From Hanstruepera marina (GTDB lineage: Bacteria; Bacteroidota; Bacteroidia; Flavobacteriales; Flavobacteriaceae): DNA of 64,000 bases. The notes below the pieces were generated by a model. That model saw nothing but the letters and a program-made list of their open reading frames with translations. It was not told the DNA's origin and did no database searches. The position numbers were made by a program, and so were the translations under genes. Below, in pieces: positions 18,106-25,138 of this stretch. Where the stretch lies: NCBI RefSeq assembly GCF_019880635.1, contig NZ_JAINVX010000006.1, positions 62,001 through 126,000 on the forward strand, read 5' to 3'. Every line of letters begins with the position of its first letter. The first letter of the stretch is position 1.

Positions 18106-19938
18106 TTAATAGTTAATTTTTATAATAACTCTTGTTCCAGCTGCTAAGTTATTGGCATCGTATTTATCAATTACTTCAATATTGCAGTCTGATTGGTTAT
18201 TGGTTTTTAAGCGTTCTTCAGTAACTTCTAATCCTCTAGATTTATTAGTATGCCGTTTGAATTTTTGAGCGGCCTCTCTTCCAATTCCATTGTCATCAAT
18301 TATACATTCTAGATAAGTTTGTTTATCGTTAAATTTTATTACTAATGATTTGTCTTTTGATTTTTTGTTTAGCAAGCCATGAATTATAGCATTTTCAATA
18401 AATGGTTGAATTATTAGCATGGGTATTTCAATAATATCTTGCTCTACTTTTGGAGCAATAATAATCTCGTATTTAAAAGAATTGTCAAAGCGTAATGCTT
18501 CTAATGCTAAATAGTCATTAATCATTTTTATCTCATCTGAAAGTACAATTCTTGATTCCATAGAGCTTTCCAGTATATTTCTTGTGAGTCTGCTAAATTT
18601 TGATAAATATTTTAATGCTCCCGTTTTATTATTGTCTGTTATAAAATGTTGTATGGAACTTAAAGCATTAAATATAAAATGTGGGTTTATTTGAGCCCGA
18701 AGCGCTTTGTTTTTGTTTCTAATAGCTTCTTCTTGATACCGTAATTTTTGCTTAAACTCTTCTTGAATTTTATAAGCTAATCCAGATGCGAAAATTAAAA
18801 CCTCTAGGGTAGATCCTGCAATCATATATCTTGCATCGCTAAAAAACAATAGAGCCAATGCACCAGCCATATAAAAGAAAGAACCGATTACAACAAAGTA
18901 AGCTAGTTTATTGACACTTTTCCAGATTAAATATATCATACCCACTAAACCAAAAACGGTCATTATGAGTTGCTCAAATCGTAATAGATATATATGACCA
19001 ATAAGATAGTTAAAACCAAAGAAAAAAGCATCTAGAATAATAAGAAACACTAATAGATAAGCGATAGCTTTTAAGGCTACATGTAGTCTTTTATAAGTTG
19101 TTTTAGTATTTAAATAATGGATGATGAATAATATGTAACACAGGTTTATAGCCATTTGCGAGATTTGGAAAAAGGCATAACTCAATAAACCATAAGAACC
19201 AAAGAAAACCTCATGTAGCTTAAATACCTCGGAGTTTAAATAGAGTAGCAAGAATAATACATACAACATGTAATATAAAAATTCTTGACGTTGGGAATAA
19301 ATATAAAAAGCTAAAGTTAAAAAGAACATGATGATACAAATTCCACTGAAAATATAATATGGAGCAAGCCGTTTTATATTTTCAGTGGAATAATAATATC
19401 TAGTTAAATGTTCTACATGAGTGGATGCAAATCCAATTTTCCAATTTGAAATGTTACTAATGTAGGCTGTACGCTTTAACTTTAAAATAAGGTATCGATT
19501 GTAGATTAAGTTTTCTGGTTTAAAAGGAATACCTGCACCATATAAAACAGATCTATCTTTTTCTGAAAATTCAAATCTTCCATATTTTTCTTCGGACAAA
19601 CCATTTTTTGTTTGCTTATAAAGCGTTGCATGTTCAAACTTTGGCATTTTTAAAAACCACAATGTATCTTTAGAAATTGTAGTTAAATGCTTTTCAAAAT
19701 CTATAAGCATCCAATAGGTGAGAGAAGGATGTGTTATTTCTTGTTTTAAAAGCGTAGAATTGAATATTGATAAATTTGATAGAACATCAGATATAGACAA
19801 TGTGTCTAGTTCTGTTTTATAAACTTCAAAATGTAAAGGTGTACTTTTTCTGTTAATTGAATTTTGAGCATAAATTAAGTTGCTTGTCAAAAAAAGAAAG
19901 CTAAAAAATAATGTAATAACAAAACTTTTTTTTATCAT
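18106..19938 (-). CDS. 7TMR-DISM sensor histidine kinase, LytS-like
   Basis: A 610-residue membrane sensor. It has a signal peptide, an extracytoplasmic 7TMR-DISM-type domain (about 28-180) and seven or so transmembrane helices at about 190-390. A LytS-type HisKA_7TM/His_kinase region starts with INPHFIFNALSSIQHF (His about 416). The ATP-binding part is intact, with NAIIHGL (N box), DDNGIG (G1, about 548) and SRGLEVTEERL (G2). It should sense an external, perhaps carbohydrate, signal and phosphorylate the neighbouring LytTR regulator. Its start codon directly follows the stop of the GAF-kinase gene, so the two are coupled. Confidence 0.9.
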   Translation of the reverse strand: MIKKSFVITLFFSFLFLTSNLIYAQNSINRKSTPLHFEVYKTELDTLSISDVLSNLSIFNSTLLKQEITHPSLTYWMLIDFEKHLTTISKDTLWFLKMPKFEHATLYKQTKNGLSEEKYGRFEFSEKDRSVLYGAGIPFKPENLIYNRYLILKLKRTAYISNISNWKIGFASTHVEHLTRYYYSTENIKRLAPYYIFSGICIIMFFLTLAFYIYSQRQEFLYYMLYVLFLLLYLNSEVFKLHEVFFGSYGLLSYAFFQISQMAINLCYILFIIHYLNTKTTYKRLHVALKAIAYLLVFLIILDAFFFGFNYLIGHIYLLRFEQLIMTVFGLVGMIYLIWKSVNKLAYFVVIGSFFYMAGALALLFFSDARYMIAGSTLEVLIFASGLAYKIQEEFKQKLRYQEEAIRNKNKALRAQINPHFIFNALSSIQHFITDNNKTGALKYLSKFSRLTRNILESSMESRIVLSDEIKMINDYLALEALRFDNSFKYEIIIAPKVEQDIIEIPMLIIQPFIENAIIHGLLNKKSKDKSLVIKFNDKQTYLECIIDDNGIGREAAQKFKRHTNKSRGLEVTEERLKTNNQSDCNIEVIDKYDANNLAAGTRVIIKINY

Positions 19939-21153
19939 TTAATTAATGATTGGTAAAGTAATTTTAATTGTATTCCCTACAATTTTATTCTTATTCCTTT
20001 TAAAAGTAATATGCTTTTTAATTCCATAGTTTTTACCCTTATTAAGTAACCGTATTTGATCCTGCCAATTCATGATTTTTTGACGATATTCTGGATTGTA
20101 TTTAGCTTCTGTAAGTTTAAGTGGATCGTGATTATAGTTTATAAGAACAACTACCGATTTTGAAGACATATTGAAATTAATCTCAATTTTTTGATTTTTA
20201 TGCTCATTTAAAATAGAATGTTCTATTAAGTTTTCCATTAAGGTTTGAATAAGAAAACTAGGTATTTTAACATCTAGATTGTCTTCTTTATTAGTTTTAA
20301 TTTCAAAGTTAATTTTGTCACTGTACCTTAATTTTTGAAGTTTAAGATACCATTTTAATAAATTAATTTCATCAAGAAGAGATACTGTTTCACTCTCGAT
20401 ATTTTTTAAATAGAAACGAATTAACTTACTAAATACAGATAAAAATTCTAGTGCGTCTTTTTTCTGATTTGAAGTAATAAAATATTGAATAGAGTTTAGC
20501 GCATTAAAGACAAAATGAGGATTTAATTGCGAATGCAAGACCTTTAGTTTTAAATCGATAAGTTGCTTTTGAATTTCTAAAGATTTTTTTTGTTCTTCCT
20601 GATATTTTTTTTGTGTCCTTAAACCTTTAAGCTTTATTGCCGTAATAGAAGACATGGTTAATAGCATATGCAAGTGATGTTCTGTAAAAAAGTTCTTTTC
20701 AGGATGTTCGCAATCTATTATACCAATTACTTGACCGTCTATAATTATAGGGACACAAACCTCAGACAATCTAAACTCGTCATCCATTCGGTATCTTTTA
20801 TCTTTAGAAGTGTCATGAATTAGCTCTGCATTGCCAGTTTGCGCTACGTGACCAACAATACCTGTTCCTAAAGGTCTATCAACAGGAGCATGAATTTCTA
20901 AATCTTTAGGGTTTTTTGGGCCATATGCTGCTTTTTGTAGCATAGTATCTCCAGTTTCATTAAGGAGGTATACTACACAATCTACAAAGCCTAATTTGGA
21001 AATACAGTTTTTAGCTAAGTCCCAAAGTATGGCTTCTTCATCATTAATATCAAGCAAAGACTCTGAAAAATACATAAGCACATCTGAAAACTTGTTTACA
21101 TCTGTTTCCGGATATAACTGTGAATTTTGTGTTATCTTCATTTTAGGCTTCAT
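19939..21153 (-). CDS. GAF domain LytS-like kinase with degenerate ATP-binding domain
   Basis: A protein of about 404 residues, cytoplasmic, with no membrane segment. The GAF domain (about 25-165) is followed by a short coiled coil and a LytS-type phosphoacceptor region LNPHFVFNALNSIQYF (His about 212). The ATP-binding region is eroded: the N box reads NLIEHSI, and where the intact neighbour has DNGIG this protein has INYNHDPLK. It may therefore not autophosphorylate and could act as an accessory sensor. I used the ATG at 21153; a TTG at 21159 and an ATG at 21141 are alternatives. It is the first gene of the sensor-sensor-regulator operon. Confidence 0.85.
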   Translation of the reverse strand: MKPKMKITQNSQLYPETDVNKFSDVLMYFSESLLDINDEEAILWDLAKNCISKLGFVDCVVYLLNETGDTMLQKAAYGPKNPKDLEIHAPVDRPLGTGIVGHVAQTGNAELIHDTSKDKRYRMDDEFRLSEVCVPIIIDGQVIGIIDCEHPEKNFFTEHHLHMLLTMSSITAIKLKGLRTQKKYQEEQKKSLEIQKQLIDLKLKVLHSQLNPHFVFNALNSIQYFITSNQKKDALEFLSVFSKLIRFYLKNIESETVSLLDEINLLKWYLKLQKLRYSDKINFEIKTNKEDNLDVKIPSFLIQTLMENLIEHSILNEHKNQKIEINFNMSSKSVVVLINYNHDPLKLTEAKYNPEYRQKIMNWQDQIRLLNKGKNYGIKKHITFKRNKNKIVGNTIKITLPIIN

Positions 21154-21231
21154 TGTCAATACAGAATTTGCTTCGATATTAAATTTAGGTCATTAAATTA
21201 CAATTAAAAAAATTGTTTTTAAAAATATAAT

Positions 21232-21261
21232 AGCGCAGTGGAATTCAAATACCACTGCGCT
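21232..21261 (-). terminator. Terminator after the lipoprotein gene
   Basis: AGCGCAGTGG pairs perfectly with CCACTGCGCT around a 10-nt loop. On the minus strand an AT-rich run ending in TTTTT follows. It separates the lipoprotein gene from the sensor operon. Confidence 0.8.
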
Positions 21262-21271
21262 TTGTAAAGTT

Positions 21272-22267
21272 TTATCGTGCATAGAATATATCTACATCAA
21301 CGAAGAATACGTTGCCTTGAATTTCCAAATCTTTAACGTACATAAGTCCGGCATTTCCATCGTAGGTCAAAAAACTGTAAATTTTCCCAATGTTAACACC
21401 TTCAGCTTTTTCTTCATGAGAATTAAAGGATGCATCTTCAAATAAATTCATTATTTCAAATGAATCGTAAATGTTTAGTTCATAAAACTCCTCAGCAGTC
21501 ATCGAAATTTCTTTGAATTTTGTAATGCTTTTTTCAGTTAAATTATCTGTAAGTTGAGTTTCTATGGTTATGTTAGGTGATGAAAAATATAACCCAGAAC
21601 CATCGTTCCAACTTAAAACCGCTACTACATTTTTATCTAGTGTACTAGTATTCATGCCATTTATCGTTTCCTTTTTAAGTTCATAATAATCAGCATAAAC
21701 ATAATATGGAAAATTATTGGCTGCACTTGGAGGGTTATCCGTCCTCATTGCTAGATATTCAAAATGCATAGGCATTTTTGTTTCAGTTTTAGCAAATGAT
21801 AAATTGTCAGCATTATTATTAATGTCTAATAACAAAGCTTTAAACTCAATAACATCATTTACATCATCTTCACTTAATATATAGTTTAAGTTGTAAGTAA
21901 ATGTATTGCTTCCTTCTACGTAGTTGGGATGAGTAATGTCTATGGTTTCATATTCTGAAGCACTTCCGTTTACAACTTTTTCAATAACTAATGTATCAAA
22001 ACCATCTGGCGCTGTTGCTTTTATGGTGTATTGTAAAGAACCAGTGCTTGGACTTCCAACAACACCATAGTTTGTACTTGTTTGTCCATTTAATAATGTA
22101 AGAGAAGGAAGAATAGCTTGTGGCTCAGAATTTTGAATGGGTTCATCATCTTTACTGCAGCTGGTTAATACAGTTGTAAGTCCTAATAAAATAAAGCTTA
22201 AAACAGCTAGATATTTAATTGAATGTCTTTTGCTTTTTAATTCGTGATTTTTTTTAATTCGTGTCAT
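21272..22267 (-). CDS. Hypothetical lipoprotein
   Basis: A 331-residue protein of unknown function. A basic N-terminus of about 17 residues is followed by a hydrophobic stretch ending in TSCSKDDE, a lipobox with Cys near residue 37 and the SKDD pattern typical of surface or outer-membrane lipoproteins in Bacteroidota. The rest is probably beta-rich and secreted; I recognise no domain. It is divergent from the T9SS/S74 protein pair, and both promoters are flanked by mirrored repeats, so it is probably co-regulated with them by the LytTR system encoded just downstream. Confidence 0.8.
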   Translation of the reverse strand: MTRIKKNHELKSKRHSIKYLAVLSFILLGLTTVLTSCSKDDEPIQNSEPQAILPSLTLLNGQTSTNYGVVGSPSTGSLQYTIKATAPDGFDTLVIEKVVNGSASEYETIDITHPNYVEGSNTFTYNLNYILSEDDVNDVIEFKALLLDINNNADNLSFAKTETKMPMHFEYLAMRTDNPPSAANNFPYYVYADYYELKKETINGMNTSTLDKNVVAVLSWNDGSGLYFSSPNITIETQLTDNLTEKSITKFKEISMTAEEFYELNIYDSFEIMNLFEDASFNSHEEKAEGVNIGKIYSFLTYDGNAGLMYVKDLEIQGNVFFVDVDIFYAR

Positions 22268-22295
22268 GATTTTTTTTGTTTATTGATTTATGACG

Positions 22296-22303
22296 CAAAC
22301 ATA
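22296..22303 (-). promoter_or_regulatory. -7 element for the lipoprotein gene
   Basis: Reads TATGTTTG on the minus strand, an exact TAnnTTTG match, 28 nt from the ATG. The nearest upstream AATTGA repeat starts exactly 28 nt further upstream (at 22332). Confidence 0.65.
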
Positions 22304-22331
22304 CAGGCACTTCTTTCTAGAAAAACTCCAT

Positions 22332-22365
22332 AATTGATAATTGGTATTCTTCAATTGACAAATGG
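22332..22365 (+). promoter_or_regulatory. Tandem repeats, 21-bp pitch (pair A-B), upstream of the lipoprotein promoter
   Basis: Two direct copies of about 13 bp, AATTGATAATTGG at 22332-22344 and AATTGACAAATGG at 22353-22365, start 21 bp apart. This two-turn spacing is typical of LytTR-family operators. The pair is the mirror image of the C-D pair. Confidence 0.65.
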
Positions 22366-22413
22366 TTTTAATAGCGTTTACAACTATGTTTTTTTACAAT
22401 TCTGGGTATAACT

Positions 22414-22449
22414 TGTCAATTATCAATTGGAAAATGTCATTCATCAATT
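22414..22449 (-). promoter_or_regulatory. Tandem repeats, 21-bp pitch (pair C-D), upstream of the T9SS gene promoter
   Basis: On the minus strand two copies, AATTGATAATTGACA starting at 22428 and AATTGATGAATGACA starting at 22449, lie 21 bp apart. The 22449 copy is 28 nt from the plus-strand -7 element at 22478, the same distance as in the opposite promoter. Confidence 0.65.
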
Positions 22450-22477
22450 AACAACAATTAGTAAGGTGATTAGATAA

Positions 22478-22485
22478 TAGATTTG
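22478..22485 (+). promoter_or_regulatory. -7 element for the T9SS/S74 gene pair
   Basis: Reads TAGATTTG, an exact TAnnTTTG match, 27 nt before the ATG at 22513. It overlaps a TTG at 22483 that would otherwise look like an in-frame start, which is one reason to place the start at 22513. Confidence 0.65.
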
Positions 22486-22512
22486 GTTTCAAATACAATT
22501 AATCAATTTATT

Positions 22513-23004
22513 ATGAAATCAATTTTACTATTTATCTGTGTGCTATTATTTGCAACGCATAGTAATGCACAAGACATTTCAAAACAAGTCATAGGGGCTT
22601 CAGGAGAAACCCTAACAGGTACATCTCATGTTTTAGCATTCACTGTAGGTGAATCTATAGTGGGCGAAATTCAGAACAATGCGACTTTAAGCCAAGGATT
22701 CTGGTCTATACTTCTAAACGAAGGAACTTTAAGTATAGATTATGAAGAGGAGATAATGGAGTATGTTCAAATATATCCTAATCCTGTAAGTGATTATTTA
22801 AATATAAATACTAGCAATAAGTTTAGCTCTAAAACAAGTATAAGCCTTTATGATTTGAATGGGAAACTACTCATAGTAAAGGAAATTAATACTAATATGG
22901 ATACAAGGTTAGATATGACTAAACTATCACATGGACTTTACTTTTTAACAATCAAGACTTTAGATAACAGATTTAATAACACAATAAAAATTATAAAACA
23001 ATAA
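22513..23004 (+). CDS. Small secreted protein with T9SS type A sorting domain
   Basis: A 163-residue protein with signal peptide (MKSILLFICVLLFATHSNAQ) and a C-terminal T9SS sorting domain: VQIYPNPVSDYLNI, then SLYDLNGKLL and LSHGLYFLTIKT. The mature part before it is only about 60 residues (DISKQVIGASGETLTG..., FTVGESIVGEI, LSQGFW), a pattern I have seen in small proteins next to tail-fibre-like genes in Bacteroidota; its function is unknown. It is 3 nt upstream of the S74 protein gene and surely co-transcribed. It should be exported through the outer membrane by the type IX machinery. Confidence 0.85.
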   Translation: MKSILLFICVLLFATHSNAQDISKQVIGASGETLTGTSHVLAFTVGESIVGEIQNNATLSQGFWSILLNEGTLSIDYEEEIMEYVQIYPNPVSDYLNINTSNKFSSKTSISLYDLNGKLLIVKEINTNMDTRLDMTKLSHGLYFLTIKTLDNRFNNTIKIIKQ

Positions 23005-23007
23005 ATC

Positions 23008-24861
23008 ATGAAAACTATTTTACCAATTTTAAAAATTATAATCTACATGCTTAATTTACTATTAAGCATAGGGATTTACGCTCAACAAGGAATTAATTAT
23101 CAAGGTGTAGCACGAGATGCTCAAGGCGATTTAATGATAGAAGTTGAAATAACATTAGATTTCAATATTAATGAAGCAACGCCGAATGGTACTACTGTAT
23201 ATGCAGAAAGCCATGTTACCAATACTGATGCAAATGGTGTGTTTTCTGTATTGATAGGAAACGGTTCTGCTACATTAAATCTTTTTGAAGATATTAATTG
23301 GGCATCACAACGTCATTTTTTGAATGTTTCATTACAAGGAGAAGAGGTAGGTACAACAGAATTTATGTCGGTACCATATAGTAAAGCTATAGGAAACTGG
23401 CAAGCTCATGGTAATGGCGTTACTACTAAAGGAACTGGAGGTTCCATTTATATTGGAGATAATGCAGGAGAGCTAGATAATTTAGATGATAACCATAATA
23501 TTGGAATAGGAGATAATACATTGGTAAACAATACCACAGGTGTTAGAAATATAGCATTTGGCGAGGAAGCCTTATATTCTAATGAAACTGGCACCAATAA
23601 TTTCGCTGCAGGTTACCAATCACTTCATACAAATACTCAAGGCTTGAGTAATGTCGCGATTGGTATATATTCACTTCATGAAAATAGAGATGGATTTGGT
23701 AATATTGGAATAGGAGGTTATACATTAACGAATAATACGATAGGTAGAATAAATATCGCTATAGGAGATAGATCTGGCTATCATAATACTACAGGGGAAA
23801 ATAATATTGCTATAGGAGAAGAAGCTTTATTTTTTAATACTACAGGGTCATCAAATATCGCCATTGGAGCATTTGCATTAAAGGATAATGTTGCGTCAGA
23901 TTATAATATTGCTATTGGAAGAAGAGCTCTTGAAAGCAATACGATGGGAGTGGATAATGTAGCTTTAGGTTATCTATCGTTGAGTTCTAGTGAGGAAGGT
24001 GGCGCCAATACTGCTATTGGCTCTGGATCTATGAGATACAAGGTTTCAGGCGATTTTAATACGGTTTTGGGTCATACTGCATTAAGGAACAATGCTACAG
24101 GATTCAATAATGTGGCTATTGGTTCTGCTGCTGGATTTTTTAATCAAGGCAGTGATAATATATTCCTCGGTACTGCAGCAGGATTAGAAGAGGAAGGAAG
24201 CAATAAACTATACATTGAAAATTCTTCGAGTGCTACACCATTAATTTATGGAGAGTTCGATAATGATATTATTGGATTCAACGCCAAAGTTGGTATCGGA
24301 ACACAAAGCCCAAATATGCCTCTACATATAACAACCCACAATGACGTGAGTTTAGGATTAGGATCAGGAACATTAGTTATAGGCGAAGAATTGGGGCAAA
24401 ATATAGCTATGGACCGAAATGAAATTCAAGCAAGAAATGCTGGTCTGGTTTCTGATCTTTATTTGCAAAATGAAGGTGGTAATGTAAGAATTGGTGGTGC
24501 AATTGTACAGGCTTCGGATAGACGACTAAAACGTGATATTGAAGATATATCATATGGTCTTTATGAGATTATCCAATTGCGTCCAACAGAGTATTTCTGG
24601 AAGGGTAGAGAACAAGAGTTTAAGTCATTAGGATTGATTGCGCAGGAAGTAGATAAAGTGATTAAAAATGTAGTTGATTATAGTAAAGAAGAAGATAAAT
24701 ACGGCGTAAACTACACCGAGTTAATTCCTGTGCTAATTAAGGCAATTCAGGAACAACAACTCATTATTGAAACACAGCAAAAGAGAAACAATAGACAGTC
24801 ACAAGAACTATCTGATTTAAATTCCAGAATTGAAATTATTGAATCAAAATTATTACAATAA
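23008..24861 (+). CDS. Surface fibre-like protein with YadA-head-type repeats and S74 intramolecular chaperone domain
   Basis: A 617-residue protein. The signal peptide ends at about residue 25 (GIYAQQ), followed by a beta domain (GINYQGVARDAQGDL, common in Bacteroidota tail-fibre-like proteins). Residues about 145-410 hold roughly a dozen repeats of the form N.AIG..AL..N..G.N, like the left-handed beta-roll of trimeric adhesin heads. The C-terminus (about 505-570) is a Peptidase_S74 domain: ASDRRLKRDI keeps the Ser and Lys used for self-cleavage in phage endosialidases, followed by the GLIAQEV signature, then a coiled coil (about 580-617) suited to trimerisation. No T9SS sorting domain is present. 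It is probably an adhesive trimeric fibre that folds through its chaperone domain. Confidence 0.85.
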   Translation: MKTILPILKIIIYMLNLLLSIGIYAQQGINYQGVARDAQGDLMIEVEITLDFNINEATPNGTTVYAESHVTNTDANGVFSVLIGNGSATLNLFEDINWASQRHFLNVSLQGEEVGTTEFMSVPYSKAIGNWQAHGNGVTTKGTGGSIYIGDNAGELDNLDDNHNIGIGDNTLVNNTTGVRNIAFGEEALYSNETGTNNFAAGYQSLHTNTQGLSNVAIGIYSLHENRDGFGNIGIGGYTLTNNTIGRINIAIGDRSGYHNTTGENNIAIGEEALFFNTTGSSNIAIGAFALKDNVASDYNIAIGRRALESNTMGVDNVALGYLSLSSSEEGGANTAIGSGSMRYKVSGDFNTVLGHTALRNNATGFNNVAIGSAAGFFNQGSDNIFLGTAAGLEEEGSNKLYIENSSSATPLIYGEFDNDIIGFNAKVGIGTQSPNMPLHITTHNDVSLGLGSGTLVIGEELGQNIAMDRNEIQARNAGLVSDLYLQNEGGNVRIGGAIVQASDRRLKRDIEDISYGLYEIIQLRPTEYFWKGREQEFKSLGLIAQEVDKVIKNVVDYSKEEDKYGVNYTELIPVLIKAIQEQQLIIETQQKRNNRQSQELSDLNSRIEIIESKLLQ

Positions 24862-24873
24862 AAAAAGCATTTG

Positions 24874-24881
24874 TATTTTTG
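24874..24881 (+). promoter_or_regulatory. -7 element for tRNA-Pro
   Basis: TATTTTTG matches TAnnTTTG and lies 11 nt before the tRNA, the expected distance for a start just upstream of the mature 5' end. No clear -33 element is seen. Confidence 0.55.
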
Positions 24882-24892
24882 CGTCCTTAATT

Positions 24893-24967
24893 CGGGATGT
24901 GGCGCAGTCCGGTTAGCGTACACGGCTGGGGGCCGTGTGGTCGCAGGTTCAAATCCTGTCATCCCGA
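24893..24967 (+). tRNA. tRNA-Pro (anticodon GGG)
   Basis: A cloverleaf can be drawn. The acceptor stem CGGGATG pairs with CATCCCG. The anticodon stem CACGG/CCGTG encloses the loop CTGGGGG with anticodon GGG. The T arm is GCAGG-TTCAAAT-CCTGT and the discriminator base is A. CCA is not encoded. It reads CCC and CCU proline codons. A hairpin terminator follows at 24980-25023. Confidence 0.95.
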
Positions 24968-24971
24968 CAAA
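24950..24971 (+). repeat. tRNA-Pro 3' end, first copy of a 22-nt direct repeat (att-like)
   Basis: This stretch covers the 3' half of the T arm and the acceptor strand plus four bases beyond. It is repeated exactly at 25082-25103. The 3' end of a tRNA gene is the usual integration target of tyrosine-recombinase elements. Confidence 0.75.
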
Positions 24972-24979
24972 CTAAAGCG

Positions 24980-25023
24980 AAAAGCTAATGTAGAAAGTTT
25001 ACTTTTTTAAGTTAGCTTTTTCT
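24980..25023 (+). terminator. Probable terminator after tRNA-Pro
   Basis: AAAAGCTAA pairs with TTAGCTTTT, with a small inner stem AAAGT/ACTTT and a T-rich tail. Confidence 0.6.
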
Positions 25024-25081
25024 TTAGAGACAATTAAAGCGTAGCTTTAATTTGCAATAGTAGCGATGTAAAAGGATTCTC

Positions 25082-25103
25082 CAAATCCTGTCATCCCGAC
25101 AAA
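25082..25103 (+). repeat. Second, orphan copy of the tRNA-Pro 3' end
   Basis: An exact 22-nt copy of 24950-24971, 132 bp downstream, with no tRNA body attached. The 110 bp between the copies hold only hairpins (the tRNA terminator, and AATTAAAGC/GCTTTAATT at 25032-25052) and no gene. Confidence 0.8.
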
Positions 25104-25137
25104 AAAAGGAGCTTAATTTTAAGCTCCTTTTTTTTTT
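25101..25137. terminator. Bidirectional terminator next to purL
   Basis: AAAGGAGCTTAA pairs with TTAAGCTCCTTT, flanked by A7 and a run of T. It ends immediately before the purL stop codon on the minus strand. Confidence 0.85.
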
Positions 25138-25138
25138 G

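Noticed and set aside
21211-21225. ACAATT/AATTGT hairpin upstream of the GAF kinase as another LytTR site
   Set aside because: Only a single degenerate AATTG copy is present, without a partner 21 bp away.
24747-24962. A 71-residue minus-strand frame across tRNA-Pro
   Set aside because: It covers the tRNA and the end of the S74 protein gene in antisense; no start signal.
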